Shown here one piece after another: positions 1 through 7,254 of a stretch of DNA of 25,846 nucleotides. The translations under genes were made by a program, and so were the position numbers. Below the pieces are notes generated by a model. The model was not told where the DNA came from. It made no database searches and saw only the letters and a list, made by a program, of their open reading frames with translations. The DNA is from Kordia sp964351775. Its GTDB lineage: Bacteria; Bacteroidota; Bacteroidia; Flavobacteriales; Flavobacteriaceae. Positions within the stretch are counted from its first letter, which is position 1. Every line of letters starts with the position of its first letter. Location: contig CAYGPQ010000064.1 in assembly GCA_964351775.1 (NCBI GenBank), forward strand, positions 1 to 25,846, in the 5' to 3' direction.

Positions 1-64
1 AAAAAAAAGTTTAGTATAGTTAAGGAATCTACAGGAAGCATTATTTCTAAAAGAAAAGAAACGA

Positions 65-571
65 TTACTTTAGTAATTCATCCAAATACTGAATCACTTC
101 CACATATTTTTCATCCTGAAGTTTTTCGATGAATTTAGGATTTTCTTCGCGATATACGCCTAACATTCTACTTCTTGTATTTTTGGAATGGGTAACATTG
201 GCAATACGATCGCAGAGTTTTATAAAAGTAGCATACGGCGTATTTCGAATTCCATTATAATAACGTTCGCCAGCGCGTTCACTGCGTGTTTTTCCTTTGT
301 TATTGGTGAGTGCATACGCCAATTCGGCAATATCTTCGTTTAATGCTTTTTTGACATCATTGTAGGTTTCGCGGGCATCTTCAATGACATCATGAACCCA
401 ACAACCCGCCAACACATTTTGTTGATCTTCTTCAGGAATTAAGTGTATAAATTTTTCAGCAGCATTGACCACCATTTGCAAATGAAATTCATACGGATAT
501 TGATCGTATCCATGATTCGTATCACGATGTTTTTCTATCGCGTACACACGTGCTTTTTCGTCAATGGTCAT
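65..571 (-). CDS. Small HD-domain hydrolase, RelA/SpoT-hydrolase (MESH1) type
   Basis: A 168-residue single-domain HD phosphohydrolase. The metal-binding signature is visible: H30, the HD pair H60-D61 followed by E64-D65 (read as HDVIEDA, close to the HDVIEDT of SpoT/RelA hydrolase domains), and D121 within KLCDRIANV, matching the KLADRLHN motif of that family. There is no synthetase, TGS or ACT domain and the length fits a stand-alone hydrolase. By family knowledge such proteins hydrolyse (p)ppGpp or a related nucleotide in the cytoplasm; the substrate here is inferred. The ATG at 569-571 is the first start in frame and the HD fold begins shortly after it. It is transcribed alone, separated from the upstream minus-strand gene by a hairpin terminator at 671-691. 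The family assignment is firm, the substrate is not. Confidence 0.8.
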   Translation of the reverse strand: MTIDEKARVYAIEKHRDTNHGYDQYPYEFHLQMVVNAAEKFIHLIPEEDQQNVLAGCWVHDVIEDARETYNDVKKALNEDIAELAYALTNNKGKTRSERAGERYYNGIRNTPYATFIKLCDRIANVTHSKNTRSRMLGVYREENPKFIEKLQDEKYVEVIQYLDELLK

Positions 572-670
572 GCTTTTTAGTGTATTTTTAACTTTTAATC
601 TAAATTAGTAAATAATTGTTTAGAGCGATATTTATTTTGATACTAATCTAATAAATTCTGAATATAAAAA

Positions 671-691
671 AACCATCGTTTTTTGATGGTT
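671..691 (-). terminator. Rho-independent terminator of the 733-987 gene
   Basis: Perfect 7-bp stem AACCATC / GATGGTT around a 7-nt loop. On the minus strand it is followed by a run of seven T (plus-strand A at 664-670). It lies just past the stop codon of the small membrane protein and before the HD hydrolase. Confidence 0.75.
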
Positions 692-732
692 CTGTGTAGT
701 TTGAATATATTTATAAATCAATTCTATGTCTT

Positions 733-987
733 TTATCTAAGTGTAGGATTGTTTTCTGTTCTCTTTTCCAAGTTTTTTTTGTCATTTTTATAGCTACGGT
801 CGTTTATCTTTTTGTCTGACTTTTTACCAAAAAGAGAATGCAATGCAAATATATTATTGAAAAGTAACCATGCCATGCCTATTCCAACAACCGTAATTGC
901 AGTTATAAATGATCCAGTTCCAATGAAAATATACATAAACGCAGCAACTGCTAATCCTAATATGATATAACTGAATATTTTTCTCAT
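733..987 (-). CDS. Small two-helix membrane protein, unknown function
   Basis: 84 residues. Two hydrophobic segments (about residues 5-24 and 27-47, separated by a short GTGS turn) are followed by a strongly basic, lysine-rich soluble tail of about 30 residues. This predicts a small inner-membrane protein with a cytoplasmic basic tail. I recognise no family. It is bracketed by two minus-strand terminators (671-691 and 1092-1109), so it is probably a single-gene transcript. Composition resembles the neighbours, so it is likely a real gene, but no function can be assigned. Confidence 0.55.
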   Translation of the reverse strand: MRKIFSYIILGLAVAAFMYIFIGTGSFITAITVVGIGMAWLLFNNIFALHSLFGKKSDKKINDRSYKNDKKNLEKRTENNPTLR

Positions 988-1085
988 AATTTTACGCTTA
1001 GTTTATTGGTAAAGCTAGAAGAATCTCAACTAAAAATAAAACTATTTTGTAAGTTTTTAAGAGTTAACGAATATGTTTACACATA

Positions 1086-1109
1086 AAAAAGTTGTCTTTT
1101 GTGAGACAA
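1086..1109 (-). terminator. Terminator of the rlmD-DUF6452-DUF6048 operon
   Basis: Stem TTGTCT (1092-1097) / AGACAA (1104-1109) with a 6-nt loop. On the minus strand it is followed by C and a run of six T (A at 1085-1090 on plus). It lies about 30 nt past the stop codon of the DUF6048 gene, the last gene of the operon. Confidence 0.75.
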
Positions 1110-1137
1110 TTTTATATGGTTTGAATCAAATTAGCGT

Positions 1138-1908
1138 TTATAAACCTTCTTCTTCAGTTGCTTCTTTCTTCTTTTTCTTTGCTTTTTTATAGATTGGAAT
1201 CGAATAGCTAATGGTATAATTGAATCCCGCGCCAACATTACTATCAGTTGTTACTTTATTGAATCCGGGAATGAATAAGTTTTGAAAGTTTTCTGGTTCT
1301 TTAGAACTTAGTAATCGATTCAAGCGCAGGCTGAATCCCATGTAAATGTTATCATACAACTCTACTTTTATTCCCGCAACAACTTCCACCCAATGACCAT
1401 TTAGACTCGAAAATTCGGTTCCTGGTGTCTGTGTTAAAATGCTTTCATCGTCTACATGAAAATTTGATTGGTATATTCTGTAACTATTCAAGGTTTGTTT
1501 GTGTGTGCTAAATCCGTAACGCATTCCCACAAAAATGGCATTTTGCATTCCAAACCAGTTTTCATACGCGTTAAAGTCGAATCCTACTTTGATAAAACTT
1601 CCTTCCGTTGTAAAATTGATTTGTTCTTCATCAACTGTTTTTTGTTCAGTTCCTAACTCGGCAGCCAAATAAAACTTTTTGGTCAATCTAAAATCTGCGG
1701 TAATTTCAAATCCTTTATAATCGTCTTCGAGCAACATACGAATCGGTTTACTCACATCCACACCTATGCGCAATCCGTAACTATCTTTACTAGGAATAGT
1801 GTCGCTAACAGCGGTGGTGCTTGCTTCCGTGTCTTGTGCAAAACTCACACTAAACACCAAACATGCGAGGATACTAATGATATATTTTAACATGTGTAAT
1901 GGTTTCAT
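1138..1908 (-). CDS. DUF6048 family secreted protein
   Basis: About 256 residues, beginning with a signal peptide that ends VSFAQ before DTEAS. The body has alternating aromatic and charged beta-strand patterns (for example DVSKPIRMLLEDDYKGFEIT) typical of a small outer-membrane beta-barrel, and the C-terminus is a lysine/glutamate-rich tail. I recognise it as DUF6048, which in flavobacteria lies beside a DUF6452 lipoprotein and rlmD, as here. The start is ambiguous: ATG codons at 1917, 1908 and 1893 all lie inside the 3' end of the DUF6452 gene. I chose 1908 because it gives a conventional basic n-region; 1893 leaves a 20-residue signal peptide and is nearly as likely. Overlap of the two genes implies translational coupling. 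The molecular function is unknown; an envelope location is inferred. Confidence 0.8.
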   Translation of the reverse strand: MKPLHMLKYIISILACLVFSVSFAQDTEASTTAVSDTIPSKDSYGLRIGVDVSKPIRMLLEDDYKGFEITADFRLTKKFYLAAELGTEQKTVDEEQINFTTEGSFIKVGFDFNAYENWFGMQNAIFVGMRYGFSTHKQTLNSYRIYQSNFHVDDESILTQTPGTEFSSLNGHWVEVVAGIKVELYDNIYMGFSLRLNRLLSSKEPENFQNLFIPGFNKVTTDSNVGAGFNYTISYSIPIYKKAKKKKKEATEEEGL

Positions 1909-2452
1909 TTTGAACATTAATTTCTGAAATCAGTATTCCCGAAGTAGGACTTATCCAATTGTCTGTATCTGTGGTCACTACTACGCCATCAGAAACATTG
2001 AGTGTATAATTTGTAATATATCCACAGGCTCTGGAAAGAAAAATTTCTTGTGTTGCATAGTTAAACGTAATAATATCTTCGTTTCCTAGTTGATTGTCGT
2101 TTTCATCAAGTTCATAGTCAGAAATAAAACGATATTCCGTACTACCTTCTTGTGTGCGTAAGGGTATTGAAATGGTATTAACGGTTTGTGCTACGTCTTG
2201 AATGGGATCTACAATTATTGGGTCACCATTATTATCAATCCCCATATTCGGATCAACAGCTTCTGCCCACAAATCTACTACATTCTTAGCCACATCTTCT
2301 CCCGAAGTATTTGTAGCATCAAAAAACTCAATCACTAACAAAGGTGTCGTAATCGTTCCTTCCGTGCAAATATCATCTTTTTCGCATGAAAAGAAAACCA
2401 TTGCTGCCAAAGCAACAAGTATTGTGATTCCTATATAGGATAACTTCTTCAT
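1874..2452 (-). CDS. DUF6452 family lipoprotein
   Basis: 192 residues with a lipoprotein signal peptide: MKK start, hydrophobic core to residue 21, then FFSC with the lipidated cysteine at position 23, followed by EKDDIC, TPLLVIEFFD and an extracytoplasmic beta-rich domain. The cysteine, acidic stretch and ICTEG...TPLLVI pattern match the DUF6452 family, which partners DUF6048 in Bacteroidota. It lies 18 nt after rlmD and its 3' end overlaps the start of the DUF6048 gene, so all three genes probably form one transcript ending at the 1086-1109 terminator. It should be anchored to a membrane of the envelope. Function is unknown; why an rRNA methyltransferase is linked to two envelope proteins is not evident from the sequence. 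Confidence 0.82.
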   Translation of the reverse strand: MKKLSYIGITILVALAAMVFFSCEKDDICTEGTITTPLLVIEFFDATNTSGEDVAKNVVDLWAEAVDPNMGIDNNGDPIIVDPIQDVAQTVNTISIPLRTQEGSTEYRFISDYELDENDNQLGNEDIITFNYATQEIFLSRACGYITNYTLNVSDGVVVTTDTDNWISPTSGILISEINVQNETITHVKIYH

Positions 2453-2470
2453 ATATTTTATAACTTCAGT

Positions 2471-3883
2471 TTAATTTCTCTTTTCCAAAAGTACCACATT
2501 TTCAATATGATGTGTTTGCGGAAACATATCCACCGCTTGTACTTTGGTAACTTTATATGTTGCATCCATCAATGCTAAATCACGTGCTTGTGTGGCGCTA
2601 TTACAGCTTACATAGACCACTTTTTCAGGAGCAATCTTTAAAATTTGTTGTACCACATCGCCGTGCATTCCGTCACGTGGCGGATCGGTAATAATTACAT
2701 CTGGTGTTCCGTGTGCGGTGATAAACTCGGCATTGAATACCTTTTTCATATCTCCCACAAAGAATTCAGTATTGGTAATATTATTTAATGCTGCATTTTC
2801 TTTTGCGGCTTCAATGGCATCTGGAACCGACTCCACACCAACCACTCTTTTTGCTTTTTTAGCAACAAATTGTGCAATCGTTCCTGTTCCAGTGTATAAA
2901 TCATACACGAGTTCATCACCTTTTAATCCTGCGAAATCGCGCGTAATTTTATATAATTCAAACGCTTGATCCGAATTTGTTTGATAGAATGATTTTGCGT
3001 TAATTTTAAACTTCAAACCTTCCATTTCTTCAAAAATATGATCGCGCCCGTGGTAACAAATCACTTCCTGATCGTAAATTGTATCGTTTCCTTTTCCATT
3101 GATGACATATAATAACGATGTAATTTCAGGAAACGTCTCTTTGACATAATTTAATAACAATTCGCGTTTAGCAACATCTTCTTGATAAAATTGAATCAAC
3201 ACCATCACTTCTCCAATAGAAGAGGTGCGAAGCATTAAGGTACGCAACAATCCAGTTTGATGGCGGGTATTAAAAAAAGCAATCTCATTTTCTGTGGCAA
3301 ACTTTTTAATTCCATTTCGGATGGCATTTGACGGATCGGCTTGTAAGTGACATTTTTTGACATCTAAAATTTTGTCCCACATCCCCGGAATGTGAAAGCC
3401 AAGTGCGTTTCTATCGCCTAAATCTTCTTCCGAATCTACTTCTTCTTGCGTCAACCAACGACTGTCCGAAAACGAAAACTCCATTTTATTTCGGTAGAAA
3501 TATTGTTCGGCACTTCCTAAAATGGGCGTTAATTCGGGTAATTCAACCTTTCCAATTCGGGTTAAATTATTCAATACTTCTTTTTGTTTGTAAAACAATT
3601 GGTGTTCGTAACCCATGTGTTGCCATTTGCAACCACCACAAACGCCAAAATGCTCACAGACGGGTTCTACGCGCTTATCTGAATAGGTATGAAAGTGAAT
3701 TGCTTTCCCTTCGTAATAGGCTTTACGCTTCTTATATGTTTGAATATCTACCACATCGCCAGGTACGGCGTTTGGTAAAAATATGACAGTTCCTTCTTCT
3801 GTTTTTGCTACTGTTTTTCCTTTGACGGCAGTATCAATCACTTCGACCTTTTCAAAAACTTGTTTTCGATTTCTTCTTCCCAT
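2471..3883 (-). CDS. rlmD: 23S rRNA (uracil-C5)-methyltransferase RlmD/RlmCD type
   Basis: 470 residues, a normal length for the TrmA/RumA family. An N-terminal TRAM domain spans about residues 8-65. Iron-sulfur cluster ligands are visible as C76, C82, C85 and, further on, C178. The Rossmann methyltransferase domain has the SAM-binding motif DLYTGTGTI (328-336), the ITDPPRDGMH motif (398-407) and the catalytic nucleophile C427 in VYVSCNSATQARDL. The C-terminal THHIENVVLL motif is also typical. The enzyme methylates uridine C5 of 23S rRNA (U1939 in E. coli numbering) with SAM. Bacteroidota homologues are usually named RlmD, but the exact site (U1939, U747 or both) cannot be told from sequence alone. 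It is the first gene of the operon with DUF6452 and DUF6048. Confidence 0.92.
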   Translation of the reverse strand: MGRRNRKQVFEKVEVIDTAVKGKTVAKTEEGTVIFLPNAVPGDVVDIQTYKKRKAYYEGKAIHFHTYSDKRVEPVCEHFGVCGGCKWQHMGYEHQLFYKQKEVLNNLTRIGKVELPELTPILGSAEQYFYRNKMEFSFSDSRWLTQEEVDSEEDLGDRNALGFHIPGMWDKILDVKKCHLQADPSNAIRNGIKKFATENEIAFFNTRHQTGLLRTLMLRTSSIGEVMVLIQFYQEDVAKRELLLNYVKETFPEITSLLYVINGKGNDTIYDQEVICYHGRDHIFEEMEGLKFKINAKSFYQTNSDQAFELYKITRDFAGLKGDELVYDLYTGTGTIAQFVAKKAKRVVGVESVPDAIEAAKENAALNNITNTEFFVGDMKKVFNAEFITAHGTPDVIITDPPRDGMHGDVVQQILKIAPEKVVYVSCNSATQARDLALMDATYKVTKVQAVDMFPQTHHIENVVLLEKRN

Positions 3884-4077
3884 GCGGCAAAAATAACAAT
3901 AGCGGTAAATATATAGATTATTTATGGCGGGAATCTTTAAAAAAATGCTAAAAGTTTGTGAAGTAAGTGAGTTGGTTGGTGTTTGAGTGGTGGAGTTTTT
4001 TTAGTTTGATTATGGGAAACCGCATTGCATTAGAATAATCTTTATACTATTTTAGCTGCGATAGATCACATATACTT

Positions 4078-4533
4078 ATGATAACCATCCTCAAAAAAGA
4101 AATTCATTCAGGTAAAATTCCACAGGAATTCAAATCAATATTAGAAAGTAAGACGCTGAAGACAAACAAAGTAATAAGTATCATGAACGCAACAAATATG
4201 ATTGAGAATGATAAAGATTTTTATGGTAAATATGAAAATGATACTTTGTCAGTCACAAGAATCCGTAGACTTTCATTACTGCGAATTTTACCAAAATTAA
4301 TTATCGAATTTCCAACGATTGAATCTAGTAAAAAGTTTCATGTAAAACTTGGTTTTTTTACATTTTTACTAGTTTTATTTTTTGTAATCTACATATTGTC
4401 AGGTTTGTATGAGTTTTTAAGTGCAAATAGATTCACAGAAGATTTTATGTTTATACTTATTTTTACAGGAGTATTTATTGGATTGATTTGGATTGAATTT
4501 AAAATGTATGAACAAAAATTTAAGAACTATTAG
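4078..4533 (+). CDS. Hypothetical membrane protein with two transmembrane helices
   Basis: 151 residues. A soluble N-terminal half (about residues 1-88, mixed charged sequence) precedes two hydrophobic segments, about residues 91-111 (FFTFLLVLFFVIYILSGLY) and 122-139 (DFMFILIFTGVFIGLIWIE), and a short basic C-terminus. I recognise no family. It stands alone on the plus strand, with the divergent rlmD operon upstream and a 368-nt gap downstream. The start ATG at 4078 is the first in frame. Possible alternatives are a small sensor-like or PH-like membrane protein, but nothing in the sequence proves either. Confidence 0.55.
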   Translation: MITILKKEIHSGKIPQEFKSILESKTLKTNKVISIMNATNMIENDKDFYGKYENDTLSVTRIRRLSLLRILPKLIIEFPTIESSKKFHVKLGFFTFLLVLFFVIYILSGLYEFLSANRFTEDFMFILIFTGVFIGLIWIEFKMYEQKFKNY

Positions 4534-4616
4534 ATGTTCGTGATAGCGTTCGTTTTTAACCAAACAAAAGCCAATCCAAGAAAAAAACTTTTCTCAAATC
4601 AGCTTAAAATGTATTT

Positions 4617-4644
4617 TAGCCACTAGCCACTAGCCACTAGCCAC
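4617..4644. repeat. Heptamer tandem repeat (TAGCCAC)x4
   Basis: Four perfect consecutive copies of TAGCCAC, 28 nt in all, in the gap after the 4078-4533 gene. The GC content is clearly higher than the surrounding AT-rich sequence. Confidence 0.95.
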
Positions 4645-4783
4645 TTCGCAATAGCTAACTTCTAGCGGAAGTATCATGACTTCAATCTTCGCTTTTAGAT
4701 TTGATCGATTCAAACTTCATTTAACACTAAAAAGTGAATTTAAAACGTAAAACTCAAAATTTTAAATGTAAAAGTATTTTCGC

Positions 4784-4804
4784 TAAAGGTTAAAGGCTAA
4801 AGGC
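4784..4804. repeat. Heptamer tandem repeat (TAAAGGY)x3
   Basis: Three consecutive units TAAAGGT, TAAAGGC, TAAAGGC. The unit length matches the array at 4617-4644 but the sequence differs. Confidence 0.85.
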
Positions 4805-4901
4805 CAAAAAATCCCGTATCTTTCATAAAAATCAAAAAAACTTTCAACAAAAGTGAACCTGAATTACTTTTTTGCGTCTTTAGTATAGACGGAACTTTTT
4901 T

Positions 4902-5450
4902 ATGTATAAAAAAAATCACATATCTGATGGAATACTAGTCACTCGCTACGTACAAGGCGATCAATCAGCGTTGGCAATCTTAGTAAAACGATTTCACAAA
5001 ACATTTTGTCTGCAAGCATATTGGATTGTCAAAGATGCAGATGCGGCAAAAGACATTGCGCAAGACAGTTGGAATCTTATTATTAATAAAGTGCACACAC
5101 TAAAAGAAGCAGAACGTTTCAAAAGTTGGGCATTGCGAATTGTTCACCGAAAAGCAATCGATTGGGCAAAAGGAATTTCCAAACAATCGAAGCATCATGA
5201 AGCGTATAAAGTGACCAAATCCATTCAGGATATTCCGTCTGAAGATCGATCGCCATTACAACAAAAACTGTTAAAAGCAATTCACGAATTGCCTATACAT
5301 CAACAACAAGTAATTCAGTTATTTTACGTACATGACTATTCATTAAAAGAGGTTTCAGAAATCATTCAAATATCCGAAGGCACTGCAAAATCTAGATTGT
5401 ATCATGCCAGAGAAAAAATAAAAACAATTCTAAAAACATTGAACACATGA
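4902..5450 (+). CDS. ECF-like RNA polymerase sigma-70 family factor
   Basis: 182 residues with the two domains of an ECF-type sigma factor. Region 2 spans about residues 15-90, with the core-binding motif DAAKDIAQDSW (47-57) and the promoter-melting segment FKSWALRIVHRKAIDW. Region 4 spans about 120-178, with the helix-turn-helix SLKEVSEIIQISEGTAKSRL that contacts the -35 region. No region 3 or 1.1 is present. It directs RNA polymerase to a small set of promoters, which cannot be predicted here. Its 3' end overlaps the next gene by 4 nt (ATGA), so the two are co-translated. The downstream protein lacks a recognisable zinc or classical anti-sigma domain but is membrane-bound, so it could sequester or modulate this factor (inference). 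Confidence 0.88.
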   Translation: MYKKNHISDGILVTRYVQGDQSALAILVKRFHKTFCLQAYWIVKDADAAKDIAQDSWNLIINKVHTLKEAERFKSWALRIVHRKAIDWAKGISKQSKHHEAYKVTKSIQDIPSEDRSPLQQKLLKAIHELPIHQQQVIQLFYVHDYSLKEVSEIIQISEGTAKSRLYHAREKIKTILKTLNT

Positions 5451-5830
5451 AAAACATAGAAGACATTGACGCGTTAATCAAAGAAACATTGACCGCAGAA
5501 GAAGCAAAATTTTACGACGAACTCGAAGAACAAGGACTTTTGGGAACGGTTGGTAGTATTTTTAAAGGGAAATTAGGCTGGCTACTCGTTATTATGAACA
5601 TTGTGAACTTAATTGCATTTGGCGTATTGATTTATTGTTTGGTACAATTTTTCAACGTCACCGAAACGAACGAATTGATCAAATGGGGATTTGGCGCTTT
5701 TATTTGTTTACTATTCAATACTATGATAAAAATGTATGCTTGGATGCAAATGGATAAAAGAGCTATTTTAAGAGAAATGAAGCGATTGGAGTTACAAGTG
5801 TCATCATTAGCGGCTAAAATATCTGATTGA
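5447..5830 (+). CDS. DUF6768 family membrane protein, partner of the sigma factor
   Basis: 127 residues. The acidic N-terminus (residues 1-32) has the pattern DIDALIKETLTAEEAKFYDEL, followed by a basic segment and two hydrophobic helices (about 44-68 and 80-98), then a C-terminal amphipathic/coiled-coil stretch (about 105-125). The N-terminal motif and two-helix layout match DUF6768, a family I associate with sigma-factor genes in several phyla. Its ATG overlaps the sigma gene stop by 4 nt. The inferred role is a membrane-located modulator of the sigma factor, with the cytoplasmic N-terminus as the likely contact region. No experimental function is known to me. Confidence 0.75.
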   Translation: MKNIEDIDALIKETLTAEEAKFYDELEEQGLLGTVGSIFKGKLGWLLVIMNIVNLIAFGVLIYCLVQFFNVTETNELIKWGFGAFICLLFNTMIKMYAWMQMDKRAILREMKRLELQVSSLAAKISD

Positions 5831-5857
5831 GATTTCAATTACAAGCTAATATTTTAG

Positions 5858-5865
5858 TATTTTTG
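5858..5865 (+). promoter_or_regulatory. Candidate -7 element before ornithine aminotransferase
   Basis: TATTTTTG is an exact match to the Bacteroidota -7 consensus TAnnTTTG. No convincing -33 TTG lies at the preferred distance (nearest TTG 5827-5829). Transcription would start near 5871, giving a leader of about 100 nt that contains the inverted repeats at 5868-5933. Confidence 0.45.
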
Positions 5866-5867
5866 TA

Positions 5868-5933
5868 ACTCTCTAGGGATGATTTCTCTCCCACGCTGAA
5901 TTTTCGGACGCTTCGAAAGGATAAAGGTAGAGT
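5868..5933 (+). ncRNA. Possible structured 5' leader of ornithine aminotransferase
   Basis: Outer arms ACTCT (5868-5872) / AGAGT (5929-5933) enclose GGGA (5876-5879) / TCCC (5889-5892) and TTTCG (5902-5906) / CGAAA (5914-5918), so three helices meeting at a junction can be drawn. The segment is richer in G+C than flanking sequence and begins close to the predicted start of transcription. I could not match it to a known riboswitch class. It could be a cis-regulatory RNA or chance pairing. Confidence 0.3.
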
Positions 5934-5973
5934 AGGAATGGTTATTTTATGTATCATTTAAAACTTTATTAAA

Positions 5974-7254
5974 ATGGCTGTTTTAGAACAACAATTAACA
6001 TCTCAGCAAGCAATTGATTTAGAAGACAAGTACGGAGCACACAACTATCATCCACTTCCAGTGGTTTTGAATAGAGGTGAAGGCGTGAATGTTTGGGACG
6101 TAGAAGGTAAAAAGTATTATGACTTTCTTTCTGCTTACTCCGCAGTAAACCAAGGACATTGTCATCCGAAAATTGTGAATGCTATGGTGTCACAAGCACA
6201 AACATTGGCATTAACATCACGTGCATTTTACAATGACATCTTAGGCCGGTATGAAAAATTTGCGTCAGAATATTTCAATTTTGACAAATTATTACCCATG
6301 AATACAGGTGCAGAAGCGGTAGAAACTGCTTTGAAAATCTGTAGAAAATGGGCGTACGAGAAAAAAGGAATCGCGGAAAACAAAGCGGAAATTATTGTCT
6401 GTGAAAACAACTTTCACGGAAGAACAACTACTATTATTTCGTTTTCAAACGATCCAGTAGCACGTAAAAATTTCGGACCGTATACAAGCGGATTTATCAA
6501 AATTGAATACAATAATATAGAAGCACTAGAAGAAGCATTGAACAACAATCCAAACGTAGCAGGATTCTTAGTAGAGCCAATTCAAGGAGAAGCCGGCGTA
6601 TATGTTCCGTCTGAGAACTATCTCGCGAAAGCGAAAGCATTGTGCGAAAAACACAACGTTTTGTTTATTGCAGATGAGGTTCAAACAGGAATTGCACGTA
6701 CTGGTAGATTGTTAGCAACTTGCGGAAACTGTTCTTGTGAAAAGAAAGATTGCAGCGGAACGCCAGATGTAAAACCAGATATCTTAATTTTAGGAAAAGC
6801 ATTATCTGGCGGTGCGTATCCAGTGTCAGCAGTATTGGCTAATGATCCTATTATGAATGTGATTCGTCCTGGAAATCACGGGTCTACTTTTGGAGGAAAT
6901 CCTATTGCCGCAGCTGTAGCAATGGCAGCTTTGGAAGTGGTCACAGATGAAGGATTGGCAGAAAATGCGTTTCAATTGGGAGAATTATTCAGAAGTGAGC
7001 TTAACAAATATATTGAAACTAGTACGGTTGTAAAATTGGTCAGAGGAAAAGGATTGTTAAACGCAATTGTGATCAATGACGATGAAGAAAGCGAAACAGC
7101 ATGGAATATTTGTATGGCATTAAAACAGCATGGATTATTAGCAAAACCAACACATGGAAATATTATCCGTTTTGCGCCACCATTGGTAATGACCAAAGAA
7201 GAATTGCTAGAATGCGTAGCAATTATCACCAAAACATTGAAAGAATTTGAATAA
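5974..7254 (+). CDS. rocD: Ornithine--oxo-acid transaminase (ornithine aminotransferase)
   Basis: 426 residues, a class-III PLP aminotransferase of usual length. Visible motifs: NTGAEAVETALKI (110-122), the active-site aromatic and glycine segment NNFHGRTTT, EPIQGEAGV (201-209), IADEVQTG with the PLP-pyridine aspartate D234, and the Schiff-base lysine K275 in LGKALSGGAYPVSA. The overall pattern (LPMNTGAEAVE, NHGSTFGGNP) fits ornithine aminotransferase better than acetylornithine or GABA enzymes. It transfers the delta-amino group of ornithine to 2-oxoglutarate, giving glutamate semialdehyde for arginine-proline-glutamate interconversion in the cytoplasm. Between residues 250 and 260 it has an insert with four cysteines (C250, C253, C255, C260). 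The next gene starts on the last base of the stop codon. Confidence 0.92.
   Translation: MAVLEQQLTSQQAIDLEDKYGAHNYHPLPVVLNRGEGVNVWDVEGKKYYDFLSAYSAVNQGHCHPKIVNAMVSQAQTLALTSRAFYNDILGRYEKFASEYFNFDKLLPMNTGAEAVETALKICRKWAYEKKGIAENKAEIIVCENNFHGRTTTIISFSNDPVARKNFGPYTSGFIKIEYNNIEALEEALNNNPNVAGFLVEPIQGEAGVYVPSENYLAKAKALCEKHNVLFIADEVQTGIARTGRLLATCGNCSCEKKDCSGTPDVKPDILILGKALSGGAYPVSAVLANDPIMNVIRPGNHGSTFGGNPIAAAVAMAALEVVTDEGLAENAFQLGELFRSELNKYIETSTVVKLVRGKGLLNAIVINDDEESETAWNICMALKQHGLLAKPTHGNIIRFAPPLVMTKEELLECVAIITKTLKEFE

Larger units (their letters stand above)
4534..4901. other. 368-nt intergenic stretch with heptamer repeats, no gene
   Basis: No credible reading frame. It holds two short tandem arrays of 7-nt units (listed separately) and otherwise low-complexity AT-rich sequence. 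A small hairpin (GTCT at 4876-4879 with AGAC at 4887-4890) lies just before the sigma-factor gene. No confident promoter match was found. Confidence 0.6.

Noticed and set aside
3403..3786. Plus-strand frame of 127 residues
   Set aside because: Antisense shadow of rlmD, whose motifs are unambiguous.
3888..3895. Minus-strand TATTTTTG just before rlmD, which would give a leaderless mRNA
   Set aside because: Only the -7 part fits; no TTG at -33, and an 8-nt match with two free positions occurs often in AT-rich DNA.
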